Assembly (NCBI GenBank): GCA_001781995.1
Contig: MFNH01000035.1
Span: forward strand, 1 to 34,012
Length of the DNA: 34,012 bases
Source of the DNA: Candidatus Levybacteria bacterium RBG_16_35_11
GTDB lineage: Bacteria > Patescibacteriota > Microgenomatia > Levybacterales > UBA12049
Direction: 5' to 3'
A program made the position numbers and the translations under genes. The notes under the pieces were generated by a model. That model had not been told where the DNA came from. It saw nothing but the letters and a program-made list of their open reading frames with translations, and made no database searches. Numbering within the stretch: position 1 is the stretch's first letter; each line of letters starts with the position of its first letter. Below are positions 18,029 through 27,718 of the stretch, piece by piece.

Positions 18029-20125
18029 ATGAAGCTTTTAGTAACAGGCGGAGCAGGATTTATTGGTTCAAATTTTATTCTTTATTGGTTAAAGAATTAT
18101 CCAAATGATGAAATTATAAATTTTGATAAATTAACTTACGCTGGTAATTTAGAGAATTTAAAGGAGGTTGAAAAAAATCCTCATTATTCTTTTGTAAAAG
18201 GTGATATTTGCGATGCTACATTCTTAGAAAAAGTAATGCCGGGAATTGATGTTGTCGTTCATTTTGCTGCCGAGTCACATGTTGACAGATCAATTATTAA
18301 ACCTGCTGACTTTATTTCCACAAATGTCTTAGGCACCCAAGTTTTATTAGAAATGAGTTTAAAAAATAAAGTTAAAAAATTTCACCATATTTCCTGTTAT
18401 GACGAAAAAACTCGAGCTATGACAAAAGAAGGATTGAAATATTATTGGGAACTAAATGATAGAGATGAGGTTCTTTCTTTGAATTTAGAAACTAAAGAAA
18501 TCGAATGGAAGAATATCAATAAAATAATAGTACAAAATTACACGGGCGAGATGGTCAAAATAAAATCGGACAGAATTGACTTTCTTGTTACACCAAATCA
18601 CAGAATGCTTCTTGTAACTAAGAGGAATAAGCTACTTTTTAAAGAAGCAAGGGGGTTAGGAGCAAGAAACATTCTCCCAAGAGGTCTCTGGACTTCAGGA
18701 GAAGCGATTAATAGTGATTTTATGTATCTTCTGGGTTTTTTTATTGGTGATGGATTTTTGGCATATCAAGAAAAAAGAACTAAGAGCATTTCCGGGTTAA
18801 CAAAGCAAGAATATCTTCTCGTTGCAAAAGACAATTCAACTGGACGGTTTGTAAGCGTCGGGAAACTAGGAACGACTTCAGAGGTAGTATCTAAATCGTA
18901 TAGAATATTTTTAGATGTTCCCGTATCAGATAAGTCAAGGAGAAGACTTGAAGAGACCCTAACCAGACTTAAAATTAATTGGCATGCACATAAAGGGGCG
19001 GCAGGTGAACATATATATTTCACTTCAAAATTACTACACAAAGTCTTAAAAGATTGTGGAAAAGGGGCAATTAACAAAAGAATACCAAGATGGGCATTAG
19101 AAGGCGACAAAGAGGGTTTGACAGCGTTATTCAATGGGTTAATAGACTCTGACGGTAGCAGGGGTCGTAATTTCCTAAGATTTACCACTTCAAGCAAAAA
19201 ACTTTCTGAAGATTTCTCTGAATTATGTATTAAATTAAGCTTAGCCCCTCACATCTTTACCGTAAGGTCTAAAGGAAGCTACTATAGAGGCAGATTTATA
19301 AGGGGTGGAGTAAGTTATCTTGTTACAGTTGCTAACACAAACCGTTCTATTATTACAAGATATGGATATAAACATGTAAGTAAAACTTCTTACATTGGGA
19401 AAATTTGGTGCGTTAAAATTCCAGATAACAAGAACTTACTCGTAGAAAGAAATGGGGTTTTTGCTTTTTGCGGCAATACAGATGAAGTGTTCGGACACCT
19501 TAAATTAGAAGAAAAGAGTAAGTTTAATGAACGAACAAATTATAATCCCAGAAGTCCTTATTCAGCCAGTAAAGCCGGCTCAGATCACTTAGTAAGAGCA
19601 TACCATTATACATTCGGATTACCAATTACAATTTCAAACTGTTCGAATAATTTCGGTCCTTATCAGTTTCCGGAAAAGTTAATTCCTTTGGCAATAACTA
19701 ATCTTTTAGAAGGAAAAAAAGTGCCTGTTTATGGTGATGGTCTTTATGTCAGAGATTGGCTTTATGTCGAAGATCATTGCAGGGCAATTGATTTAATAAT
19801 CAATAAAGGAAAAGATGGAGAAACCTATTGCGTTGGCGGAATGACACAAGACGTTAATAATCTTGAGGTAGTTAGAAAAATATTAAAGGTTTTGGGCAAA
19901 GATGAAGATATGATTGAATTTGTAAAAGATAGACCAGGCCATGACCGAAAATATGCAATTGATTGGAGCAAGATAAAAAAAGAACTTAGCTGGGAACCAA
20001 AATACAGTTTTGAAAAGTGGCTTGAAAAAACGGTCAAGTGGTATGAGGAAAATCAAGGTTGGTGGAAAAAAGTTAAAAGCGGAGAATATAAAGATTATTA
20101 CAAAAAGCAATATGGGGACTTATGA
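18029..20125 (+). CDS. rmlB: dTDP-glucose 4,6-dehydratase precursor containing an intein
   Basis: N-extein MKLLVTGGAGFIGSNFI...KKFHHIS and C-extein TDEVFGHL...SPYSASKAGSDHLV form a ~337-aa RmlB; intervening 361 aa are intein. Confidence 0.94.
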   Translation: MKLLVTGGAGFIGSNFILYWLKNYPNDEIINFDKLTYAGNLENLKEVEKNPHYSFVKGDICDATFLEKVMPGIDVVVHFAAESHVDRSIIKPADFISTNVLGTQVLLEMSLKNKVKKFHHISCYDEKTRAMTKEGLKYYWELNDRDEVLSLNLETKEIEWKNINKIIVQNYTGEMVKIKSDRIDFLVTPNHRMLLVTKRNKLLFKEARGLGARNILPRGLWTSGEAINSDFMYLLGFFIGDGFLAYQEKRTKSISGLTKQEYLLVAKDNSTGRFVSVGKLGTTSEVVSKSYRIFLDVPVSDKSRRRLEETLTRLKINWHAHKGAAGEHIYFTSKLLHKVLKDCGKGAINKRIPRWALEGDKEGLTALFNGLIDSDGSRGRNFLRFTTSSKKLSEDFSELCIKLSLAPHIFTVRSKGSYYRGRFIRGGVSYLVTVANTNRSIITRYGYKHVSKTSYIGKIWCVKIPDNKNLLVERNGVFAFCGNTDEVFGHLKLEEKSKFNERTNYNPRSPYSASKAGSDHLVRAYHYTFGLPITISNCSNNFGPYQFPEKLIPLAITNLLEGKKVPVYGDGLYVRDWLYVEDHCRAIDLIINKGKDGETYCVGGMTQDVNNLEVVRKILKVLGKDEDMIEFVKDRPGHDRKYAIDWSKIKKELSWEPKYSFEKWLEKTVKWYEENQGWWKKVKSGEYKDYYKKQYGDL
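18395..19477 (+). mobile_element. Intein with LAGLIDADG (DOD) homing endonuclease domain, in frame in rmlB
   Basis: Starts at Cys (CYDEKTRAMTKEGLKYYWEL), block B VTPNHRMLL, LAGLIDADG-like LLGFFIGDGF and LFNGLIDSDGS, C-terminal WCVKIPDNKNLLVERNGVFAFCGN followed by Thr+1. Confidence 0.94.
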
Positions 20126-20994
20126 GAATAATTGGAACAGGATTAACCGGGCTTTTGGGGTCAAGAATCGTAGAGCTGTTAACTGATTATCAATTCCAAA
20201 ATTTAAGTAGAGTTACAGGAGTTGATATTACAAGCAAAGATCAAGTTTCTTCTGCGATTGCTAATTCTTCTTCAAGCTTAGTTCTTCATTTAGCTGCCTT
20301 TACAGATGTTGATGGGGCGGAAAAAGAGAAAGATTTAAAAGAACAAAGTTTGGTTTGGAAAATAAATGTTGAGGGCACAAAAAATGTTTTGGAGGCTTGT
20401 GAGAAATCTAATAAGAAAATAATTTATTTTTCAACTGATATGGTTTTTCCAGGTACAAAAGAAGTTCCAGAAAAATATACTGAGGAAGATAAAACAGGTG
20501 CAATTGGTTTTTATGCCAAAACCAAAGAAGAAGCGGAAAAATTGATTGAAAAAGCAACTTGTCCCTGGTTAATTATTCGTCCGGCTTACCCATATCGTTC
20601 AAATTTTGAAAAAAAAGATTTTGTCAGAAACTTTAAGCAATTACTTGAGGCAGGTAAACAAATAGAAGCGGTATCTGATCACTTTTTTACCCCGACTTTT
20701 ATTGATGATCTTGCAAAAGTTTTAGACCTTGCAATTTCCGAAAATTTAACGGGTAAGCTACATGTAACAGGCGGAGAGATTGTAAATCCGCTTGAAGCTG
20801 CTTTAAAGATTGCCGATTTTTTCAAACTCAACAAAGATTTAATTGGAAAAACAACGCGCGATAAGTTTTTTAAAGACAGGGCGCCAAGAGCTTACAATTT
20901 ATCTTTGAATAATGATAAAATAGGAAAACTGGGGGTTAGAATGCATTCTTTTCAAGAAGGTTTAATAGAACTTAAAAAACAACTAGCAATATGA
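20122..20994 (+). CDS. rmlD: dTDP-4-dehydrorhamnose reductase-like SDR
   Basis: GLTGLLGSRIVELL, LHLAAFTDVDGAE, YFSTDMVFPG, FYAKTKEEAE. Confidence 0.8.
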   Translation: MRIIGTGLTGLLGSRIVELLTDYQFQNLSRVTGVDITSKDQVSSAIANSSSSLVLHLAAFTDVDGAEKEKDLKEQSLVWKINVEGTKNVLEACEKSNKKIIYFSTDMVFPGTKEVPEKYTEEDKTGAIGFYAKTKEEAEKLIEKATCPWLIIRPAYPYRSNFEKKDFVRNFKQLLEAGKQIEAVSDHFFTPTFIDDLAKVLDLAISENLTGKLHVTGGEIVNPLEAALKIADFFKLNKDLIGKTTRDKFFKDRAPRAYNLSLNNDKIGKLGVRMHSFQEGLIELKKQLAI

Positions 20995-22280
20995 CAATAA
21001 CATTCATAGGGCATGGCTACGTAGGTCTTGTTACGGCCTCTATTTTTGCTGACTTGGGTAATAAAGTTTGGGTCATTGGTCACACAAAGCAAAAAATAGA
21101 AGAATTAAAAAAAGGAACAATCCCCTTTTATGAGCCAGGTCTTGCCGAACTTGTTAAAAAAAATATTAAAGAAGAAAGGCTTCTTTTTACCTTAGATTAT
21201 GAGGAAGCAATTCCCGATTCAGAAGTTGTCTTTATTGCGGTTGGAACACCTCCATATAAAACAGGGGATGCTCAGCTCTCCACAGTTTTTGAAGTATCGA
21301 GAAAAATTGCAAAGAATTTAAAAGGTTATACGGTGGTTGCAATAAAAAGCACGGTTCCACCCGGCACATGCAAAAAAATCGGTAGTTACATTAAATCTTT
21401 AAAAGAAGGAAAATCTGAGTTTGACATTGCGTCTTGCCCAGAATTTTTAAGGGAAGGAACGGCAATCCCCGATACACTTAATCCCGATAGAATCGTAATT
21501 GGATCAGAAAATAAAAAAGCGGAGAAACTACTTATGGAGCTTCATAGGCCAATTGATGGAAATTTTGTATTAACAAATCTAGAGACATCAGAGCTTATTA
21601 AATATGCTGCAAATTCCTTTTTAGCTACTAAAATTTCATTTGCCAATGCTATTGCTAAACTTTCGGAAATATTGGGAGCAGATGGGCTTAAAGTCTTGGA
21701 AGGAATAGGCTTGGATAGAAGAATAGGCAGTGAGTTTCTTTTTCCAGGGCCTGGATATGGCGGCAGCTGCTTCCCTAAGGACGTTAAAGCATTAGTTGCA
21801 ATTGCCAAAGACTATGATTATTCATTTTCACTCCTCGAAAGTGTAGAGAGGGTAAATGAACAAGCAAAAAGAGATATTGTTAGAAAAGTAAGGAAGTTGG
21901 TAGGAGATTTAAGGGGAGTAACAATTGGAGTTTTGGGGCTTTCTTTTAAACCAAATACCGATGATATGAGAGATGCTCCGTCAATAGATATTATTGAGCT
22001 TTTAAAAAGAGACGGTGCAAATATAAAAGCTTTTGATCCTCAGGCAATTGAAAATGCGAAAGGAATAATTAAAGACATCAAGTTTACGGAAAATATTTAC
22101 GATGCTGCAAAAGATGCGCAAGCACTAGTTATCCTTACCGAATGGAATGATTTTAAAGAAGTTGATTTAGGAAAGATAAAAAACCTTATGAAAAATCCTG
22201 TAATTATCGACGGAAGAAATATTTACGACCCTCAAAAAATGAAAGAATTAGGTTTTACCTACGTGGGAGTTGGGAGATGA
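20991..22280 (+). CDS. ugd: UDP-glucose 6-dehydrogenase
   Basis: GHGYVGLVTASIFADLGN, CPEFLREGTAIPD, PGPGYGGSCFPKDVKAL, GLSFKPNTDDMRDAPS. Confidence 0.93.
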   Translation: MTITFIGHGYVGLVTASIFADLGNKVWVIGHTKQKIEELKKGTIPFYEPGLAELVKKNIKEERLLFTLDYEEAIPDSEVVFIAVGTPPYKTGDAQLSTVFEVSRKIAKNLKGYTVVAIKSTVPPGTCKKIGSYIKSLKEGKSEFDIASCPEFLREGTAIPDTLNPDRIVIGSENKKAEKLLMELHRPIDGNFVLTNLETSELIKYAANSFLATKISFANAIAKLSEILGADGLKVLEGIGLDRRIGSEFLFPGPGYGGSCFPKDVKALVAIAKDYDYSFSLLESVERVNEQAKRDIVRKVRKLVGDLRGVTIGVLGLSFKPNTDDMRDAPSIDIIELLKRDGANIKAFDPQAIENAKGIIKDIKFTENIYDAAKDAQALVILTEWNDFKEVDLGKIKNLMKNPVIIDGRNIYDPQKMKELGFTYVGVGR

Positions 22281-23254
22281 AAAAAACCTTAATTACAGGA
22301 GCCTCAGGTTTTGTTGGTAAGCATTTAATAGAACTTCTTTTAAAGGAAAATAAACAAGTTTGTTTCTCACAAAATAATCAAATTTTCGGAACATATTTGG
22401 ACCCTAAAAGCATAGATAGCCTAAGCATATTTAAAGACAAATTAAACTTAGCAAAAATAGACTTAAAAGACGAAAAAGGGGTGTTTTCTCTAATAGAAGA
22501 AATAAAACCCGATTTTATTTTTCATCTGGCGGCATTTACCTCTCCTGCAGAAAGTTTTAACGATCCCAAAGAAACGATAGTTAATAACATCTTAACGGAG
22601 TTAAACATACTTGAAGCGCTTAGAAAATTATCCCTAAGCAATACGAGAATTTTAATTACATCATCCGCAGATATTTATGGAAAAGTTAAAAAAGAGAATT
22701 TGCCAATAAATGAAGATTGTCCATTAAATCCTACAGATCCCTATGCAGTATCTAAAATTGCCCAGGATTTTCTGGCTCTTCAATACTTTAATGCTTATGG
22801 CTTAAAAACAATTAGAACAAGGGCTTTTAATCATGTTGGACCCGGACAATCTCCTAATTTTGTGGTTTCCGCATTCGCAAAAAAAATTGCCCAGTTAGAA
22901 AAGGGGCTACATAATGAGATAACTGTAGGAAATTTGGAAGCCAAGCGGGATTTTACAGATGTTCGAGATATGGTTCAGGCATACGCACAAATAATAGAAA
23001 AAGGAGAGCCAGGAGAAGTGTACAACATAGGGTCCGGAATCTCTATTAAAATTTCTGAACTTTTAGAAAATTTAACTAAATTAGTAAATAAAAAAATCAC
23101 AATTTCGATTGATAAAAAATTGTTTCGTCCGGTTGACAATCCCGAACTTGTATGCGATGCTACTAAAATAGGAAAGACTATCAATTGGAGGCCAGAAATT
23201 CCACTTAATAAGACGCTTGAGGATACGTTGAACTATTGGCGAAATCAAATATGA
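22277..23254 (+). CDS. NAD-dependent epimerase/dehydratase, GDP-4-dehydro-6-deoxymannose reductase-like
   Basis: [65 protein letters not shown]. Confidence 0.85.
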   Translation: MKKTLITGASGFVGKHLIELLLKENKQVCFSQNNQIFGTYLDPKSIDSLSIFKDKLNLAKIDLKDEKGVFSLIEEIKPDFIFHLAAFTSPAESFNDPKETIVNNILTELNILEALRKLSLSNTRILITSSADIYGKVKKENLPINEDCPLNPTDPYAVSKIAQDFLALQYFNAYGLKTIRTRAFNHVGPGQSPNFVVSAFAKKIAQLEKGLHNEITVGNLEAKRDFTDVRDMVQAYAQIIEKGEPGEVYNIGSGISIKISELLENLTKLVNKKITISIDKKLFRPVDNPELVCDATKIGKTINWRPEIPLNKTLEDTLNYWRNQI

Positions 23255-24219
23255 AAAAAGCTTTAATAACAGGAATTACGGGTCAGGATGGTTCATATTT
23301 AGCAGAGCTACTTTTATCAAAAGGATATAAAGTATACGGCCTTACAAGAAGAACCAGCACAGTTAATAACGAGAGAATACAACATATTGAGGATAAAATT
23401 ACTCTACTTCAGGGAGATTTATTAGATCAGAGTTCATTAAGTTCTGCGATTTTGGAATCTGAACCAGATGAGGTTTATAATTTAGCTGCTCAATCATTTG
23501 TTAAAACTTCCTGGAATCAGCCTGTTCTAACGGGTGAATTCACTGCCTTAGGGGTAACAAGATTACTTGAGGGAATAAGAACAATTAATCCAAAAATTAA
23601 GTTTTATCAAGCATCTTCTTCGGAAATGTTTGGAAAAGTAACTGAGAGTCCTCAAAAAGAAACAACAAGGTTCCATCCAAGAAGCCCCTATGGGGTAGCA
23701 AAGGTATATGGGCATTACATAACCGTAAACTATAGAGAAAGTTACGGAATTTTTGCTTGCTCTGGAATTTTATTTAACCATGAATCACCAAGGCGCGGGC
23801 TTGAATTTGTAACCCGAAAAGTTACCCATTCAGCAGCCAGAATTAAACTGGGAAAACAAAAAACTATGGAGTTAGGTAGCCTAGAGCCAAAAAGAGACTG
23901 GGGATTTGCAGGAGATTACGTTGAAGCAATCTGGTTAATGCTTCAACAAGAAAAGGCGGATGATTATGTAATTGCATCGGGAGAAAATCATTCAGTAAGG
24001 GAACTTGTTGAGCTGGCATTTAGCTTTGCCGGTATAAAAGATTGGAGAAAACATGTTATTTTTGACAAAGAAGAGCACATGAGACCAGCAGAAGTAGATT
24101 ATCTTATTGGAGATGCCTCTAAAGCAAAGGAAAAATTGGGATGGAAACCAAAAACAAGCTTTAAACAATTGGTGGAAATGATGGTTAAAGCCGATTTAGA
24201 GCTCGAGCGTTCTAAATAA
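23251..24219 (+). CDS. gmd: GDP-mannose 4,6-dehydratase
   Basis: [70 protein letters not shown] at 23251 (track start is an upstream TTG). Confidence 0.93.
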   Translation: MKKALITGITGQDGSYLAELLLSKGYKVYGLTRRTSTVNNERIQHIEDKITLLQGDLLDQSSLSSAILESEPDEVYNLAAQSFVKTSWNQPVLTGEFTALGVTRLLEGIRTINPKIKFYQASSSEMFGKVTESPQKETTRFHPRSPYGVAKVYGHYITVNYRESYGIFACSGILFNHESPRRGLEFVTRKVTHSAARIKLGKQKTMELGSLEPKRDWGFAGDYVEAIWLMLQQEKADDYVIASGENHSVRELVELAFSFAGIKDWRKHVIFDKEEHMRPAEVDYLIGDASKAKEKLGWKPKTSFKQLVEMMVKADLELERSK

Positions 24220-24282
24220 TTATCTCCGCTAATAATCCATCTTGAAAAAAGCTCCATAAAACCAATAAAATAGTTAAAGAGA

Positions 24283-25413
24283 ATGAAAGTAGTAATCGTA
24301 ATTCCCACCTACAACGAAAAAGAGAATATCCAAACGTTAATACCAATCTTAGAAGAAGAAATATTCCCGCAAATTAAAAACCACGATATGAATATCTTGG
24401 TTGCTGACGATAGTTCCCCCGACGGAACCAGACAGGAAGTTGAGAAACTAATGAAGAAATGGAGCAATATTAATATCAGTTCCGGCGAAAAACATGGACT
24501 CGGCGCAGCTTACGTTAGAGGAATGACTTATGCAGTTGAAAAAATGGGGGCAGAAGTGATGTTTGAAATGGATGCAGATCTTTTCCATGATCCGAAAAAG
24601 ATCCCGGATTTTCTTAAAAAAATTGAGGAGGGATTCGATTTTGTAATTGGCACCAGATACAGCGACGGAGGTTCAATTCCGTCTAATTGGGGAATTCATA
24701 GAAAATTCCTTTCCATTTTTGGGAATTTGATAATCCGCGTCATCCTAACAAGGTTTTATATTCATGATTGGACCGGAGGATATAGAGCAATTAAAAAAGA
24801 AGTTTTCTTAAAAGAGAAAAATAAACTCTCCGAATTTACAGGTTATCTTTTTCAGGTAGGATTTTTATTAAACGCAGTTCATGATGGATTTAAAGTTGCA
24901 GAGGTTCCCTTTCACGCAACCGACAGAGTACTGGGGAAATCAAAAATTCCAACAGGGAATACAATTGTTCAGACATTAGCCTTTGTTATTAAAGAAAGGA
25001 TTAAAGAACTAATTTTTGGATCATTTGGAAAATTTTTGGTTGTGGGAGGAACAGGTTTTGTCATTCAGGCAGTTGTTCTTAAGATTTTGGTTGAAGGCTT
25101 CAATATTCATCCTGCAATTTCAAGTTTGGCAGGAGCGGTTTTGGCAATTTTTTCCAATTTTAATCTCAACAATATCTGGACATTTAAAACCGAAAAAGTA
25201 AAGGGAATTGGGATGTATTTTTGGAAATTGCTTCATTTTTACGGGACCTCTGCGGTTGGAGTAGTTGTTATTCAATCAGGAATAATATTCTTAGGAGATC
25301 AAATTATTGGCAGAAAATATTATTTTATTTATTTCTTGGTTGGAACATTTATTTTAATGCTTTATAATTTCACAATGTATAGATTTGTTATCTGGAGGAA
25401 AAAGCCCCATTAA
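24283..25413 (+). CDS. GT2 glycosyltransferase (dolichol-P-mannose synthase-like) fused to GtrA-like membrane domain
   Basis: VIPTYNEKENI, ADDSSPDGT, EMDADLFHDPKKIP; C-terminal GKFLVVGGTGFVIQ...FNLNNIWTF GtrA pattern. Confidence 0.9.
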   Translation: MKVVIVIPTYNEKENIQTLIPILEEEIFPQIKNHDMNILVADDSSPDGTRQEVEKLMKKWSNINISSGEKHGLGAAYVRGMTYAVEKMGAEVMFEMDADLFHDPKKIPDFLKKIEEGFDFVIGTRYSDGGSIPSNWGIHRKFLSIFGNLIIRVILTRFYIHDWTGGYRAIKKEVFLKEKNKLSEFTGYLFQVGFLLNAVHDGFKVAEVPFHATDRVLGKSKIPTGNTIVQTLAFVIKERIKELIFGSFGKFLVVGGTGFVIQAVVLKILVEGFNIHPAISSLAGAVLAIFSNFNLNNIWTFKTEKVKGIGMYFWKLLHFYGTSAVGVVVIQSGIIFLGDQIIGRKYYFIYFLVGTFILMLYNFTMYRFVIWRKKPH

Positions 25414-26978
25414 TGAGAATTAAGAATTTAGAATTTAGAATTCAGAATCTATTCCTGCCGCTAATACTCATTGTTTCCGCTTTTTTAAGACTCTATAGGA
25501 TTGGGGATTACATGACTTTTTTGGGAGATGAAGGACGTGATGCCTTAATTGTCTACAATATTTTACATGGGAAACTCACTCTTCTTGGTCCAACTGCCTC
25601 GGTAGGTGGTTTTTTCTTAGGTCCGATTTACTATTACTTCATGGCGGTTTTCACCTTTTTATTCAACTACAGCCCAGTCGGTCCGTCTGTTATGGTTGCT
25701 TTATTTGGAATTGCCACTGTTTGGCTAATTTATAAGGTATGTAAAGAATTTTTTGATTACAAAGTCGGACTTATTGCAGCTTTACTTTATGCTATTTCTC
25801 CGATTGTAATTTCTTATTCTCGGTCTTCCTGGAATCCTAATCCTCTACCGTTTTTTTCTCTTTTATCACTTTATACATTATATAAGGCAGTTAAGAAAAA
25901 CAATTGGCTCTTTTTTATCATAAGCGGTTTATTGCTTGGAATTGCTATTCAACTCCACTACTTAACATTATTTTTAATAGTTATTGTTTTAGCCTACGTA
26001 TTATTTGCGAATTTTGTAGTTTTTAAAAAAACCTTCTTCAAAAATCTCTCAAATACTGTCAGAAGTTATTTATTGGTTGTTGTTGGTTTTCTAATTGGTT
26101 GGTTGCCTTTTCTTGCCTTTGAATTAAGGCATGGTTTTCCCAACATTATTAGTATTTTTAATTTTATTTTCTCATCTGGAAAAACAGGTGCAGGAGCCTC
26201 CTTTTTTTCAAATATCTACGATGTTTTCACAAGAGTTTTTAGTAGGTTTCTCTTTAGTTTTCCTCCAATTGAGCAATTAACTAATTACAATAAAAATCTT
26301 CTAATCTTTTGGCAATATATTATTTTAATTTTTGCAGTTTTAAGCACAATAGTTTTATTAACTAAATTGTGGAGAAGGAAAAGCAATAAAGAAGAATTAT
26401 TAAAATACGGTTTGCTTGCGACATGGTTTTTAATTGGAATAATCCTTTTTGGTTTTTATAAAAAGTCAATTTACGAATACTATTTTGGCTTTATGTTCCC
26501 AGCGCCATTTATTCTAATTGCTTTATTAATAGTTAGCTTAGCTAAGGTAAAATTCGGAAAGCTAATAGGAGCATTAATCCTTATAGGAATCTTTATAATA
26601 AATATTCAAGGAGTCCCATTTAGATATATCCCAAACAGACAATTAAACCAGGCAGAAACAATATCTAAATTTGTTTTGGACAAGACGGACAATAAACCTT
26701 TTAACTTTGCTTTAATTACAGGTGGAAATTCGGATTATGCCTATCGTTATTTCTTTACCATTTGGAATCATCCGCCAATAACAATAGAGCAGCCTGCAAA
26801 TGACCCGGAAAGAAAAACAGTAACAGATCAATTATTGATTATTTGCGAAAGTCTTCCCTGTGAGCCCTTGGGCAACTCACTTTGGGAAGTAGCAGGGTTT
26901 GGCAGGGCAGAGATAGCCGATTCCTGGGATGTTTCCGTGGTTAAGATATACAAACTAGTCCACTACAAGGAAAGATAA
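25413..26978 (+). CDS. GT39/ArnT-like membrane glycosyltransferase
   Basis: AFLRLYRIGDYMTFLGDEGRDALI, LLYAISPIVISYSRSSWNPN; multi-pass membrane protein. Confidence 0.85.
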   Translation: MRIKNLEFRIQNLFLPLILIVSAFLRLYRIGDYMTFLGDEGRDALIVYNILHGKLTLLGPTASVGGFFLGPIYYYFMAVFTFLFNYSPVGPSVMVALFGIATVWLIYKVCKEFFDYKVGLIAALLYAISPIVISYSRSSWNPNPLPFFSLLSLYTLYKAVKKNNWLFFIISGLLLGIAIQLHYLTLFLIVIVLAYVLFANFVVFKKTFFKNLSNTVRSYLLVVVGFLIGWLPFLAFELRHGFPNIISIFNFIFSSGKTGAGASFFSNIYDVFTRVFSRFLFSFPPIEQLTNYNKNLLIFWQYIILIFAVLSTIVLLTKLWRRKSNKEELLKYGLLATWFLIGIILFGFYKKSIYEYYFGFMFPAPFILIALLIVSLAKVKFGKLIGALILIGIFIINIQGVPFRYIPNRQLNQAETISKFVLDKTDNKPFNFALITGGNSDYAYRYFFTIWNHPPITIEQPANDPERKTVTDQLLIICESLPCEPLGNSLWEVAGFGRAEIADSWDVSVVKIYKLVHYKER

Positions 26979-27012
26979 AAAAACATCGTCCATCCCACGG
27001 AGCTGATAGAGT

Positions 27013-27041
27013 TTGATATACTTAACTTCCCCTGGTATAAT
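27013..27041 (+). promoter_or_regulatory. Leaderless promoter of 27048 ORF
   Basis: TTGATA (27013-27018), 17-nt spacer, TATAAT (27036-27041), ATG 6 nt later. Confidence 0.75.
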
Positions 27042-27047
27042 CCACTT

Positions 27048-27524
27048 ATGTCAGAAAGAGTTGAAAGGCGCCATAAAAACGAAGATAAGCCGATTGAAGA
27101 AGGAATTAAAGAATTAACAGAGCTTCTGAGGGGAAGAGCTTCTGAGGTGTTACCTGATGGAGTAAAAATAAAAAAGATAGTTCGTGAAGAATCTTATCAT
27201 TTTGATGATCCAATTTTGGGACCCGCAATAATTACTATACACTATGAAATCTTTAAAGAAGATGGGACTAGGGCATGGGTAAGTAGCGAGGAAGGAAAAA
27301 TCCACACATACAGAGAAATACCAATAAAAAAAACACCACTATTTGGTAGAACATTTCGAAGAATAATCTTGAGACCGACACTGGAGGATGATGCTTGTAA
27401 AATTGAACATATTTATCCGAACGGGAATAAATCAGAGTATCTAGCATCTAGGCATTGGCCTGCTAAGTACATCAACACTGCGCTTATCATGCCTTCGCCA
27501 AATCGAAGACAAGTTTTCAAATAG
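27048..27524 (+). CDS. Hypothetical protein
   Basis: ORF with strong leaderless promoter (TTGATA-17-TATAAT-6-ATG). Confidence 0.65.
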   Translation: MSERVERRHKNEDKPIEEGIKELTELLRGRASEVLPDGVKIKKIVREESYHFDDPILGPAIITIHYEIFKEDGTRAWVSSEEGKIHTYREIPIKKTPLFGRTFRRIILRPTLEDDACKIEHIYPNGNKSEYLASRHWPAKYINTALIMPSPNRRQVFK

Positions 27525-27554
27525 ATTCTAACGTCGTCCATTTCGTGGAGTAAT

Positions 27555-27586
27555 AAAAAACCCCACACTGCATGCGGGGGTTTTTT
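27555..27586. terminator. Bidirectional intrinsic terminator
   Basis: AAAAAACCCCACACTGCATGCGGGGGTTTTTT. Confidence 0.85.
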
Positions 27587-27587
27587 A

Positions 27588-27707
27588 CTTAAGACTTCCG
27601 AAGAAGTAACTTAAGCAAGCTCGATTGAGCTTTAAAGCGAAAGCAACCGCAGACCTTTGGCCTGCGGTTGCTTATTAGTTCTTGAAATTATTATTCCTTT
27701 TCAAGAA
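27588..27707 (-). ncRNA. Hairpin-rich structured RNA or 3' UTR candidate downstream of the DUF5679-like gene
   Basis: Minus strand: TTCTTGAA/TTCAAGAA stem, 12-bp stem AAGCAACCGCAG/CTGCGGTTGCTT, AAGCTC-AATC-GAGCTT, and CTTAAG-TT-ACTTC[TTCG]GAAGT-CTTAAG, ending at a terminator. Confidence 0.5.
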
Positions 27708-27718
27708 TCTTCAAGAAA

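Noticed and set aside
18029-20125. RmlB insertion as an extra enzyme domain or assembly chimera
   Set aside because: Insert has Cys1, block B, LAGLIDADG motifs, terminal Asn and an intact frame on both sides; intein is the simpler explanation.
23236-23250. Upstream TTG start for gmd (MAKSN)
   Set aside because: Overlaps the preceding gene; the ATG at 23251 gives the canonical [17 protein letters not shown] start with a 4-nt ATGA overlap.
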